From Alitta virens (lineage: Eukaryota; Annelida; Polychaeta; Phyllodocida; Nereididae): a stretch of 64,000 nucleotides of DNA. Position numbers and translations under genes: made by a program. The stretch lies in NCBI GenBank assembly GCA_932294295.1, contig OW028585.1, positions 13,734,771-13,798,770 of the forward strand. Reading direction: 5' to 3'. The notes under the pieces are model-generated. The model saw only the letters and a program-made list of their open reading frames with translations. It was not told the DNA's origin and made no database searches. Below are positions 11,030-20,109 of the stretch, in pieces (position 1 is the first letter of the stretch; each line of letters starts with the position of its first letter).

Positions 11030-12180
11030 TGTAACATGATGCTAAAGCCCTACAGAGTCTGCCAACCATATTCAAAGCAAATCCAATCACTAAAACAGAA
11101 CGTACAGCATTTTACCTCATCATGGGGTAAGTACCGGCAACCATAAAAGTGTTATAACATGATTCTAAAACTCTATAGACTGTACAATCAAATTCAAAGT
11201 AAATCTGATCACCCCAATAGAAGTTATGGCATTTTATGCCATCATGCCCTACGACACAACATGATTTGCTAGTTTACCTACTTAAACAAAATGATTGGTT
11301 AAACTACGTAGCCGACTGGCTTAGTAAAGAATTAAGAAATCTCATAAAAATACAAGAGAAATATTCCATTTTGTTTGAGTTTATGCAATTTTTCTAAACA
11401 CCCTGTAGAGTATACAAACCAAACATGAAGCCAAATCCAGTCACCCAAACAGAAGTTAGAGCATTTCACCCAGTATGGGGTAATAACCCCATGGCAACCA
11501 TACAATTGTAATAACAGGATGGTAACACCCTGTATAGCATACAAACCAAATTCAGTGAAGATCAAATCACCCCAACAGAAGTTATGGCATTTTACCCCAT
11601 CATGGGGTAATTACCCCATGGCAACCATGAAAGTGTAATAATATGATTGTAACACCTGTATAATAATTTAATTATTATACAAACAGAATCTGGCATGCAT
11701 ATAACAATCAGTATTATTTTAACATGTGATTTGTACATGTGTACATTAAAATAGTTTAAAATATTCATTGTGTATGTATTATAACTTCATATTGTATCAT
11801 TCTTGCATTGCCTTGTTTACTTTTTTTCCCTTCTCTATTGTACATGCTTGATAATTTTAATGTTTTAACTTGACACATGTATCTTTATGATATGGATTCG
11901 TCAATAAAATTTATAAATATATCCAAACCAAATTCGGAAAGATTCCTTAACCAAATTCAAGTTATATTATCACAATTTAATTACTCTCATGGGGATAATT
12001 ACCCCTAGGAATCATTACCCCATGGTAACAACATAAGTTTCGGAAACCTAAATCTGTTTCACCCTTAGATCATATAAACCAAGTTCGGCAAAGATCTGAT
12101 CACCCAAACATTAGGTATAGCATTTTACCCCATCATAGGGTAATTACCCCAATGCAACCATACCAGTTTCAGAACCCCGA
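11030..12180. repeat. Diverged ~120-bp repeat array with CCCCATGGGG cores
   Basis: About six units, near 11036, 11155, 11395, 11516, 11930 and 12050. Each has ATACAAACCAAATTC-like, ATC.CCCAAACAGAAGTTA and a core like CCCCATCATGGGGTAATTAC followed by CCATGGCAACCAT. The core is itself palindromic. The array is broken at 11250-11390 by another repeat and at 11660-11930 by AT-rich sequence. No frame runs through it. Confidence 0.75.
11250..11392 (-). repeat. Fragment of MITE family M2 (inverted)
   Basis: On the minus strand it matches the interior of the TIR element at 30877-31257: shared TTTAACCAATCATTTTGTTTA and AAGAAATCT/AGATTTCTTA segments. It interrupts the 120-bp array. Confidence 0.6.
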
Positions 12181-12347
12181 CCGTAAATAATATCCTCATG
12201 AAATGTTCTTCAAAGAAGTAACTATACATGCCCCCAGAATAATATTTTTTTCTCCATATTTTTGAAATTTCCTAATACTTCAGTCATTGACTATGAATTA
12301 GGGTGCATTTTCCATGTCACTTGCAGGTTGACTATGTTCTATACCAG

Positions 12348-12427
12348 GAGATGCTCTAAAGGAGATTGACAAAGAGGCTCCAACTGCCATGCATTCGTTA
12401 AAGATAGCCTACAAAGTGGAAGACTGA
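12348..12427 (+). CDS. Probable terminal exon of an unidentified gene
   Basis: After a good splice acceptor (TTCTATACCAG at 12337-12347) comes an open frame of 25 codons beginning DALKEIDKEAPTAM and ending KIAYKVED with TGA at 12425-12427. It is followed by a short 3' UTR with AATAAA at 12522-12527. The codon run is rich in charged residues and looks coding, but it is short and no family is recognised. The upstream exons were not found. An in-frame stop upstream of the acceptor (TGA at 12329-12331) fits an exon boundary. The Harbinger element begins just after the poly(A) signal. Confidence 0.4.
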
Positions 12428-12521
12428 GATGTTTTGATATAAACACTTCAGTTGTTAAACATGTTGTACACTGACATGTTTAATATAAACACTTCATCCT
12501 TGTTAGACATGTTGTAGAGTT

Positions 12522-12527
12522 AATAAA
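12522..12527 (+). promoter_or_regulatory. Poly(A) signal AATAAA
   Basis: Consensus hexamer 95 bp after the stop of the putative terminal exon and 7 bp before the Harbinger element. Confidence 0.4.
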
Positions 12528-12639
12528 GTGTAAAGCCCCGTTCCCACATAGCCGAGTTACTCGTAGTCAACTCGTAGTAACAACAAAAATTACGTAACAC
12601 CCAAAATTCGAGGAGTTGGCGACAAATTTTTGCGGAAAA

Positions 12640-12875
12640 AATGACCAGGAGTGACTCGCCGAGTTACTCGCCGAATTACTCGCCGAGTTACTCGGCGGGT
12701 TCAGCGAGCAACTCGCCGAGTACCAGGAGTGACTCGCCGAGTTGCAGCCAATTAGTGAACGATCTCGAGGAGAGTGTCGGCGAGTTAGAGGAGTAAATCG
12801 CCGAGTACCAGGAGTAACTCGCCGAGTACCAGGAGTAACTCGCCGAGTACCAGGAGTAACTCGTAATGTCGACGA
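12640..12875. repeat. Left subterminal array of GAGTTACTCGCCGAG words
   Basis: Many copies of a word like GAGTTACTCGCCGAG and its variant AGTAACTCGCCGAGTACCAGG. The core GCCGAGTTACTCG is also inside the TIR. Likely binding sites for the element's own proteins, by inference from density and position. Confidence 0.85.
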
Positions 12876-12946
12876 GTTATACTCATGATACTCATCAAGG
12901 TTATTACTTAAATTATTATGCAAATAGCTGTGTTTAATTACAAAAA

Positions 12947-12956
12947 TATATAAATA
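12947..12956 (+). promoter_or_regulatory. TATA box of the transposase gene
   Basis: TATATAAATA, about 58 bp before the transposase ATG, at a normal core-promoter distance once a short leader is allowed. Confidence 0.6.
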
Positions 12957-13013
12957 GGGGCTGCATCTTCTGTTCTTGATCATTCTGTCTGTAGCTGCTG
13001 AAGAGAGAGGACC

Positions 13014-14339
13014 ATGGACATGCATCAGACAGAACATCAGAATAGAGTCTTGGTACTACTAGCTGCTCATGCGAATCTGCAACTTGCTGTTGTTGCAGCA
13101 GCATTACTTGAGGATGAGGAGAGTAAGAAGAAAGAAGAAAGAAAATTAGCAGCCATGAGGAGGAAGAGGAGGAGGAGGTATTGGGTGAGGCCCTGGCTGC
13201 TGAGAAGACCTCAGATGGGACAGTATGAGCGTCTACTGACTGAACTGATGCAAGAGGACACTTCTAGTTATACTAACTTTTTGAGAATGGAACCAGCCAT
13301 GTTTCAAGGGATCCTTGGCAAAATAGGTCATAGGATTACCAAAGAAGACACCTTCTGGAGGAAATCTTTGGAGCCAGGACTCCGACTTGCCATCACCCTC
13401 CGCTATTTGGCAACTGGAAACAGCTACAGGTCCCTCATGTATGGCTTCAGAGTGGCTTACAATACCATCAGCAACATAATTCGAGAAGTCTGTGAAGCCA
13501 TCATTGCGGAGTATAATGAAGATGTCCTGGCATGCCCCACAACTCCAGAAGAGTGGAGAGAAGTTGCGAAACTGTTCTATTCAAGGTGGAACTTTCCTCA
13601 CTGTATTGGAGCCATTGATGGGAAGCATGTGGCCATCAAATGTCCTCCAAAAGGTGGTTCAGTGTATTTCAATTACAAGGGCTTCCATTCCATCGTACTC
13701 ATGGCTCTTGTGGATGCTGATTACAAGTTCCTCTATGTAGACTGTGGAGCAAACGGCGCTGGATCTGATGGAGGAGTTTTTAATGATACACTCCTGAGAG
13801 AAGGACTTGAAGAAGGGACCATTGGATTACCTCCACCTGAACCAATTCTTCCTGGTCACAGACCTCTTCCCTACTTCATTGTCGGAGATGATGCCTTCCC
13901 CTTGAGAACCTGGCTGATGAAGCCACTGCCTCTCAGAAACATGACCAAAGAGCAGAGGATATACAATTACCGCCTCTCCCGGGCAAGAAGAATTGTGGAA
14001 AACGCATTTGGGATCCTTGCAGCAAGGTTCAGGTGTCTCCTGACTACCATGCCACAAAGAACTAAGACAGTGGAATCTATAGTCATTGCATGTTGCTGCC
14101 TCCACAATCTGATGAGAATAACTTATCCGACTGCTCAGAACATCATGCTGGACCATGAAGATCCAATCACACATCGTATCATCCCAGGAACTTGGAGGGC
14201 AGCTGGAGAAATCGATGAAATGCCACCAACAAATAGAGGGCATTCTATGACTGAAGCAGCCAAGAATCAACGGCAGTACTTGGTGGACTTTGTCAATTCA
14301 GAAGAAGGAAGAGTGCCATGGCAAGATGACATGGTATAA
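13014..14339 (+). CDS. PIF/Harbinger (HARBI1-like) DDE transposase, 441 aa
   Basis: The protein cuts and joins the element ends at TWA sites. After a basic tract (residues about 43-52, RRKRRRR) comes the helical N-terminal region typical of HARBI1-like proteins (about 85-170; FLRMEPAMFQGIL, YLATGNSYRSL). The nuclease core follows: GAIDGKHVAIKCP with Asp202, GSDGGVFND near 250-258, FIVGDDAFPL with Asp292 (or 293), and IVENAFGILAARF with Glu329. Taking Asp202, Asp292 and Glu329 as the catalytic triad is by analogy with the IS5/Harbinger fold. The length is normal for an intact family member. The start ATG has A at -3 (GACCATGG) and follows a TATA box. AATAAA lies 80 bp after the stop. A single uninterrupted exon is apparent. 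Confidence 0.95.
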   Translation: MDMHQTEHQNRVLVLLAAHANLQLAVVAAALLEDEESKKKEERKLAAMRRKRRRRYWVRPWLLRRPQMGQYERLLTELMQEDTSSYTNFLRMEPAMFQGILGKIGHRITKEDTFWRKSLEPGLRLAITLRYLATGNSYRSLMYGFRVAYNTISNIIREVCEAIIAEYNEDVLACPTTPEEWREVAKLFYSRWNFPHCIGAIDGKHVAIKCPPKGGSVYFNYKGFHSIVLMALVDADYKFLYVDCGANGAGSDGGVFNDTLLREGLEEGTIGLPPPEPILPGHRPLPYFIVGDDAFPLRTWLMKPLPLRNMTKEQRIYNYRLSRARRIVENAFGILAARFRCLLTTMPQRTKTVESIVIACCCLHNLMRITYPTAQNIMLDHEDPITHRIIPGTWRAAGEIDEMPPTNRGHSMTEAAKNQRQYLVDFVNSEEGRVPWQDDMV

Positions 14340-14418
14340 AGATTCCACAAAACAACCCCGGCCTTTTTCAAGGCCACCAAATCCTCCCAAAAGAGCAGAC
14401 CATGTACACTTCTTGTGT

Positions 14419-14424
14419 AATAAA
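14419..14424 (+). terminator. Poly(A) signal of the transposase gene
   Basis: AATAAA, 80 bp beyond the transposase stop codon and before the intergenic hairpin. Confidence 0.6.
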
Positions 14425-14462
14425 AAAAACGTTCCTGTCTGACCCACACAAAATATTTTATT

Positions 14463-14825
14463 GGTTCAGAAGTGCCGTAGTTGTTGGTTGTTCAGAAGTG
14501 CCGTACTTTTTTTTTGTTCAGAAGTGCCGTATTATTTTTTTTGCTTCAGAACTGCCGTAGTTGTTTCTTGTTCAGAAGTGCCGTATTATTTTTTTTGCTT
14601 CAGAACTGCCGTAGTTGTTTCTTGTTCAGAAGTGCCGTACTTTCATTATTTTCATTGCAGTATAATAGAAAAATCTACGGCAGTTCTGAAGCAAAAAAAA
14701 TAATACGGCACTTCTGAACAAGACACAACTACGGCACTTCTGAACAAAAAAAAAGTACGGCACTTCTGAACAAAAAAAAAAGTACGGCACTTCTGAACAA
14801 CCAACAACTACGGCACTTCTGAACC
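14463..14825. repeat. Intergenic hairpin of TTCAGAAGTGCCGTA repeats
   Basis: About seven copies of TTCAGAA(G/C)TGCCGTA run on the left arm and six inverse copies on the right, separated by T- or A-rich spacers, folding around about 14670. It begins GGTTCAGAAGTG and ends with its inverse. It may be a nested palindromic MITE or a two-way terminator. It encodes no real protein. Confidence 0.85.
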
Positions 14826-15127
14826 AAAAAAAGTATGTCTTCTTTCATCAAAATTATTAACCCTTATTAAAAGAAATATTACAAAAAAATGGACCAATAT
14901 CTGTGCTGTAATGAAAAGGAAATATGAACAAGTTACTTGAAGTGAAGAAATTGATTTTGGACTAAAATATTATACTTTCGTGGACAAAGATAGAGAAAAG
15001 TTTGGAGGGTTTTGGAACTTTTTTTTTTGATTGATTGTTTATACACAGATATGTGTACAAGGCGTGCTCTTTTGGGAGGATTTGGTGGCCTTGAAAAAGG
15101 CCGGGGATGGTTTTAAAACTGTTGTCT

Positions 15128-16840
15128 TCAAACATTCAAAAACTGGCTTATGTTCAAAGCAGGAGTTGAAGTGGTGGGAATCTCGGAAATCATGGATGGA
15201 GGTCCGGAAGGTGGCATTGCTGAGGTTCCCGCTGGCCAATTCTTTTCTGGACTTATCATTGGTGGGAAGTGCACCTGATGCTGGGATCCAGAAGGAGGAT
15301 AGAACTGGTGCTGCTGCTGGTGCTGCTGCTGGTGCTGCTGCTGGTGCTGCTGCTGGTGCTGCTGCTGGTGCTGCTGCTGGTGCTGCTGCTGGTGATGCTG
15401 CTGGTGATGCTGCTGGTGCTGCATGAATTGCTGAGGTTGATGCTGGGGTTGATGCTGCAGCTGGAACCTGGCTCTAATGGCATTCGCTTTGAGCTGCATG
15501 AATGTGGGGATCAGGTTGCTGTGCAGGTCTTCAAATGCTTCATCATCCATGGACAGACATTCCATGACAATGAACTCCCCCATCGCCCGGATTCGCCTCT
15601 CCTTCAAATCCTTTGGAGGAACGGCCATTTGCTGCATAGTCTGCTGGATGACTCCAGTAGACTGTCTGGCAATGTTAACAAGATTTTCTATGCCAGATTG
15701 CGGTGGCGTGGACCTTTTCCTTTTCTTGTATGGACCACCCTTCGTCTGCCGGACAGGAGGGATATCCATAGAAATGTCCGGATCAGAAATTTCCTGGGGC
15801 CCGGAATCATCAGCTGGAGTAGAGCTCCCTTCTTCTTCCTCGAGATTTTTAAGTGTCTCCCGTGCCTTGCCAATTTTCTTCTGGAGGGCAGTGTTCCCCC
15901 GGCGACTTGGAATACGTGTAATGTGGTCCACAAGGAATCCAAAATTCGATATAATCCACAACTCCTTCTCTGTGGGGTTCCTCTTCGCAGTTCCAGATGG
16001 TCCCTGCCGCACTAGTTTCCCTGCGACAGTCCGCATGGATTCCATCCAGGTCTTCAATTGGAATCCAGTGCAGGGGACACTCAGTTTCCTTGCCATCTCA
16101 TTGATGAGGGCCATTTTCTTTCCTGAATCCTTGTAGGCTTTCAAGGTCCGGTCATAAAAAATGGGATTGTCTCTAAACCAGTCAGCGATATCCTGCTCAT
16201 CGGTGGCTGGCAGGAACAACTTTTCCTGTTTTTTCCTGGCAACATTGGAAAGTGTAGCAGGCACTTCGGACGTAGCAGGTGAAGTAGCAGGCGAGGGAGC
16301 AGGCGAAGGAACAGGCGAAGAAGCAGGCGAAGGAGCAGGCGAAGGAGCAGGCGAAGGAACAGGTGAAGGAGCAGGCGAAGGAGCAGGCGAAGGAGCAGGT
16401 GCAGGCGAAGAAGTAGCAGGTGCTGCAGCAGACGCAGGAGTAGCAACCTGGGGCTCATCATTACTACTGCCAGCATCTGATGACGTTCTTGTTGGCACTG
16501 GCAGACGCGTCTTGGCAGTCCTCTTGGCAGGAGATCTTGCAGCAGCAGTCCTCTTGGCAGGAGATCTTGCAGCAGCAGTAGTCCTCTTGGCAGGAGATCT
16601 TGCAGCAGCAGCAGTCTTCTTGCCAGGAGATCTTGCAGCAGTAGTCCTCTTGGCAGGAGATCTTGCAGCAGCAGTAGTCCTCTTGACAGGAGATCTTGGA
16701 GCAGACTTCTTCATTTTCTTCACAGGAAGAGCAGTCTTCTGCGATGTCTTTGTCGGGTTTTCAGAGTCATCAGAAGATCCAGCAGATAGTTCTGTGTCCA
16801 CTGCAGGCCTTTTGGCGAACCTGGTCTTTTTCATCGGCAT
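15128..16840 (-). CDS. Harbinger partner protein: MADF-like, H1-like SPxK repeats, Q/H-rich tail (570 aa)
   Basis: In PIF/Harbinger elements the second gene encodes a Myb/SANT or MADF-type DNA-binding partner that carries the transposase to the nucleus and to the ends. Here, in order: acidic/basic start; seven S-P-x-K repeats (about 49-107, RSPAKRTTAA type) like the tails of histone H1; a Pro-Ala-Ser linker (about 136-195); a MADF-like domain (about 212-305) with ADWFRDNPIFYD, YKDSGKK and LKTWMESMR; a short acidic coil (320-338); a basic KKRKR signal (372-376); a weakly BESS-like segment (about 412-450); and a run of HQQQ repeats (about 475-512). ATG at 16838-16840; a second ATG two codons later is an alternative start. 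No frameshift is seen. The MADF call is by motif appearance only. Confidence 0.85.
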   Translation of the reverse strand: MPMKKTRFAKRPAVDTELSAGSSDDSENPTKTSQKTALPVKKMKKSAPRSPVKRTTAAARSPAKRTTAARSPGKKTAAAARSPAKRTTAAARSPAKRTAAARSPAKRTAKTRLPVPTRTSSDAGSSNDEPQVATPASAAAPATSSPAPAPSPAPSPAPSPVPSPAPSPAPSPASSPVPSPAPSPATSPATSEVPATLSNVARKKQEKLFLPATDEQDIADWFRDNPIFYDRTLKAYKDSGKKMALINEMARKLSVPCTGFQLKTWMESMRTVAGKLVRQGPSGTAKRNPTEKELWIISNFGFLVDHITRIPSRRGNTALQKKIGKARETLKNLEEEEGSSTPADDSGPQEISDPDISMDIPPVRQTKGGPYKKRKRSTPPQSGIENLVNIARQSTGVIQQTMQQMAVPPKDLKERRIRAMGEFIVMECLSMDDEAFEDLHSNLIPTFMQLKANAIRARFQLQHQPQHQPQQFMQHQQHHQQHHQQQHQQQHQQQHQQQHQQQHQQQHQQQHQFYPPSGSQHQVHFPPMISPEKNWPAGTSAMPPSGPPSMISEIPTTSTPALNISQFLNV

Positions 16841-16922
16841 GATAAAAAATTTCTGGAGCGGTCTTTTGGTCTTCTATGTGTGTTAGCAAAATGCTGAATG
16901 ATCCCCTGATCACTGGTCAATC

Positions 16923-16930
16923 TTTATATA
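16923..16930 (-). promoter_or_regulatory. TATA box of the MADF-like gene
   Basis: TATATAAA on the minus strand, about 83 bp before the ATG at 16840. It matches the arrangement of the transposase gene. Confidence 0.6.
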
Positions 16931-17084
16931 CTACCTAGAGAGCGTACCCCGCTGTGATGACATAACAAACCCAGATACCATTGCGTCATTTGCAGTTAGT
17001 CCAAGCGCGTTGGATCTACATCATTCACTGGTTAAACCCACGGAGTGACACTTTAAACCCCCTCGACTGAATTCTGGCACTCCT

Positions 17085-17470
17085 ACAACTCGGCGAATTA
17101 CTCCTACAACTCGGCGAGTTACTCCTACAACTCGCCGAGTTACTCCTACAACTCGCCGAGTTACTCCTCGCACTCCTCAACATCCCCCCCGAGTGTAATA
17201 CGAGTGAAAATAGCGCCGAGTAACTCGCCGAGTTCGAGGAGTAACTCGGCGAGTTCGAGGAGTAACTCGGCGAGTTCGAGGAGTAACTCGGCGAGTTCGA
17301 GGAGTAACTCGGCGAGACATGACCAAGATTTTGAAACTCCTGAAAATCCGCCGAGTGTGCCGTGCAGCACGGCATACTCGGGAGACTCGGCAAACTCGGC
17401 TCCAAATCCCACGAGTTCGCTACGAGACTCAGGAGTGTCTCGCCGAGCATCTCTCGAGTGCGAGGAGTAA
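17085..17470. repeat. Right subterminal array of GAGTTACTCGCCGAG words
   Basis: Left part: repeated CTCCTACAACTCGGCGAGTTA. Right part: repeated CGAGGAGTAACTCGGCGAGT. Together with 12640-12875 it puts dozens of copies of the TIR core word at both ends. The two halves are themselves inverted with respect to each other. Confidence 0.85.
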
Positions 17471-17564
17471 TCGCCGAGTTTAGTAAGAGTTGGGCCCGAG
17501 AGGCGTGTTACGTAATCCTACGAGTTGACTACGAGTAACTCGGCTATGTGGGAACGGGGCTTAA

Positions 17565-18188
17565 CAGGCTTAAAAGGTATTTTTATGTTTATTTTCATAA
17601 TTACCTCAACACGTTTACTCTAATTATCTTAAACATTTCAACACGTTCATAAAGTGTAACAAAAAGGTGTTGATTTTAGTGTTGGTTTTCAAAAACACTT
17701 GTTTTTAGAGTTTAGTTGCCACTCAATATATCAGCATTTCATGATTCCGTAAGATAATTTCTACAATGGCAAATATCATGGCATTGCGTAAAGTGTCAAA
17801 TGAAAGCCAAAAGCATAAGGAATAACTCCTGTTGAAACAAAGAACCAATGAATAATTGTTAATCTCACACAGAAACTTCAGACAAAATATATGGAAGTGA
17901 TGAAAACATTATGCTAAGATGGACGTAGATATTAGTTTATGAAAACGAATTTCAGGCCATGAAATGCACATAAATACAGAACATACATATCAAATGAAAG
18001 CCTGTTTAACTGGCTGGCTTTCATTTGATTTATAATATGTTGTTCTTGAATAAAGAGTCAACCATCAGTGGCTGAATAAACGTAAGGTATCCCATCAGAA
18101 TGGGACAATTTTCACAATTGGAAAAACTCAATCTCTCTTTACAAAACTTGCAAAAAACTAACCAAAGGCAAGAGAATGGCCATTGGGA
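17565..18188. other. No gene recognised
   Basis: AT-rich. A short hairpin at about 17992-18029 (TCAAATGAAAGCC and its inverse) is the only visible structure. Confidence 0.5.
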
Positions 18189-18312
18189 CATAGCCAATTG
18201 TGCCACGTGCGTAAAATGCATGGTTTTTGCCTCATCATAATTAGCTAAAAACCACGTGTTTTCCATGCGTGTATCCTTCTCATGGAAAACGCACGCAGCA
18301 CATTTGGCCATG
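18189..18312. mobile_element. Palindromic MITE, family M1 (copy 2)
   Basis: CATAGCCAATTGTGCCACGTG at the left and the inverse of CATGGCCAAATGTGCTGCGTG at the right, with a hairpin interior. TA follows the right end only. Somewhat decayed. Confidence 0.8.
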
Positions 18313-18800
18313 TATACACTGGATTCATCATCTGGACACTTTTGGGATTATATAAATGTATTATACTGAAGTATATCTTGCCCTGCCAACCCTTTCAATA
18401 TTTTGGGGCACTGGCTTCCTGACTATATATGTTTGTTGGAAGATGACATATAAGACGTGTCATAAACAAATGTGTCTCCTGACAACCTAGACTCGGAATA
18501 CGAAATCGGGAGTAATCGTGACCCAGTGAAAAAATGTCAGTCGTGATAACATCACTGACATCGCTGAGAATCAGAAGACAAACATGTTACGCAAATATTT
18601 TGGGATTTTCATTCAGAATAAGATTTCAGATATTAATTAGGTGCACAATAAAGGTAGACAGATCCTAGATGACATTAATACCAACCTACCTACCTACCAA
18701 AACCTAATTGGTCATTTTCAAATGCAAACATTTTTTTCAATGATCAATGTCTCAATGCTACTGAACTTCAGAACTCCGAAGCTTAGTCAGCATTTATGAC

Positions 18801-19056
18801 AAGTTGCCAGAGGCAGACGTAATGATGAGATGATAAAGATTGGAGTCCACACCATGTTACACATTTACCCCACGGGTGGGGTCATTTACTTGCTCCAGTA
18901 TACGTGTAGGCACATAATACAAGGCACCTCCAATTTAAAAGCTCATGCAATTGGCATCCTGCTGGCATGTGGGGCGGATCGAACCCGAGACCTTCAGAAG
19001 AGTTATCCAATGTGGATCGAATGGGTAGATGCTTTAACCATTAGGTCAACCAGCTG
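18801..19056 (-). mobile_element. tRNA-derived SINE, family B
   Basis: On the minus strand the head reads GGTTGACCTAATGGTTAAAG (A box region) and GGTCTCGGGTTCGATCC (B box). The body has AAATTGGAGGTGCCTTGT and CCCACCCGTGGGGTAAATGTG, and the 3' part has CATCTCATCATTACGTCTGC. The head is too diverged to be a functional tRNA gene. The best full copy for comparison is 54370-54650. Confidence 0.8.
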
Positions 19057-19083
19057 ATATATATATGATAGATTAACATTCAT

Positions 19084-19185
19084 GCGATTCACATCCAGCT
19101 AGGACGTAGCTCACGAGGAAAGCCCAGGCGGGGATCGAACATGGGATATTTAATTCAGCAGATCTGGCCAATGTTGAATAGTGGA
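19084..19185 (-). mobile_element. SINE B head fragment
   Basis: Inverse of the SINE B head and first body segment (GGGGATCGAAC, TCTGGCCAATGTTGAATAGTG, ACATCCAGCTAGGACGTAGC). The 3' part is missing. Confidence 0.6.
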
Positions 19186-19865
19186 TTTTCACGGAAGGTT
19201 CTCTGTATTTCCACCAGGTGGCTAAAACACAATACTGCAACTCTATTGGCTAAAAAAGTCCCCGCCCTAGGCTGTGATTGGCTGAAGCAAAGTGCATCCA
19301 AGCAGCAGTATTTTTAATATTTGACACTCTATCATTTAGTTGATGTTTGTTATTTTTCTGAGAAAGTTATATTTATGGAATCAATTATTACCTACTGTGT
19401 CTGAAAAGCAAAACGAGTAATAAGAGGGGAGGAAAGACTTATGTCCTGCTGAATTCAGGGCTGTTCAATGAAAATACTCTATTTAACCATTTATCTTGCC
19501 CATATTAAACTTTGGTATTATAGTTGAGAGTATTAAAAGTTGAATATGCAGTGCTCATATTTTCAGAATGAGGTGCCCATAAAACCCACTGTTTTTCCAA
19601 CAAATGTTCAACATGGGCACTTTTAAATTTTTTTTCTGAACTATGCTTGCATTTTCATCGCAGCATTAGTGAGACAACAGTATGCCCATATTACCCAACT
19701 TTACCCTAATGATTTCACACTGAAATTGTATAGGTGATATTGGATAAATTTATTTATAATACAATGCATAAAAATCTCATGGGGTGGAGGTCTTTACAGG
19801 GTCCTGGGTATATTCGGGTAGTTAGCCAATTATGTAAGTTTGCGAATTTTTACATGTTTAGCTCT
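19186..19865. other. No gene recognised
   Basis: Unique-looking AT-rich DNA. Two ATTGGCT motifs (19241, 19278) resemble CCAAT boxes but no gene start follows. Confidence 0.4.
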
Positions 19866-19869
19866 GTAA

Positions 19870-19995
19870 TTAATATAATAATAATAATAATAATACTTTA
19901 TTTCTTATTAAGCGCATCATACATGCACCATGTCTCGATGCGCTGTACAATTAATGTGTATGTATATAAAATTAAAATACAATATAGAATAAAAG
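19870..19995. repeat. (TAA)n tract and LINE-tail-like sequence
   Basis: AATAATAATAATAATACTTT followed by ATTAAGCGCATCATACATGC resembles the tails of some retroelements; the source element is not identified. Confidence 0.4.
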
Positions 19996-20109
19996 TAATT
20001 TAAAAGAATAAATAAAGTTAAATTACTAATTAAGAACTTCCAACATTACATAAGTGGACTGCTCAACTGTTGTATAAGGCATGGAATAATACCTGAAACA
20101 TTCACCATA

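Larger units (their letters stand above)
14351..15113. repeat. Mirrored 3' ends of the two convergent Harbinger genes
   Basis: The 3' UTR of the transposase (14351-14424, CCCCGGCCTTTTTCAAGGCC) is repeated in inverted form at 15037-15113, just after the stop of the MADF-like gene. The two convergent transcripts therefore end in near-identical sequence and could pair as RNA. The inner part of each copy is itself a small hairpin (GGCCTTTTTCAAGGCC). Confidence 0.85.
12531..17564. mobile_element. Complete autonomous PIF/Harbinger transposon
   Basis: The element is 12534-17561 (5028 bp). TIRs of 44 bp are identical (12534-12577 and 17518-17561), beginning AGCCCCGTTCCCACATAGCC, and imperfect similarity (TTACGTAACAC) continues inward. 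TAA flanks both sides (12531-12533, 17562-17564), the TWA duplication typical of the superfamily. It holds two intact genes facing each other: a DDE transposase (13014-14339, plus) and a MADF-like protein (15128-16840, minus). Perfect TIRs and two open frames point to recent activity. Confidence 0.96.

Noticed and set aside
12640..12875. CRISPR-like regular repeats
   Set aside because: Spacers are not unique and the setting is a eukaryotic transposon end; same for 17085-17470.
14461..14717. Two 80-codon frames in the Harbinger intergenic region
   Set aside because: Come from the repeated TTCAGAAGTGCCGTA words in a hairpin, between two convergent genes.
15269..16886. Long plus-strand frames opposite the MADF-like gene (Leu-, Gly- or Ala-rich)
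   Set aside because: Antisense shadows of the low-complexity SPxK, PAPSP and HQQQ repeats.
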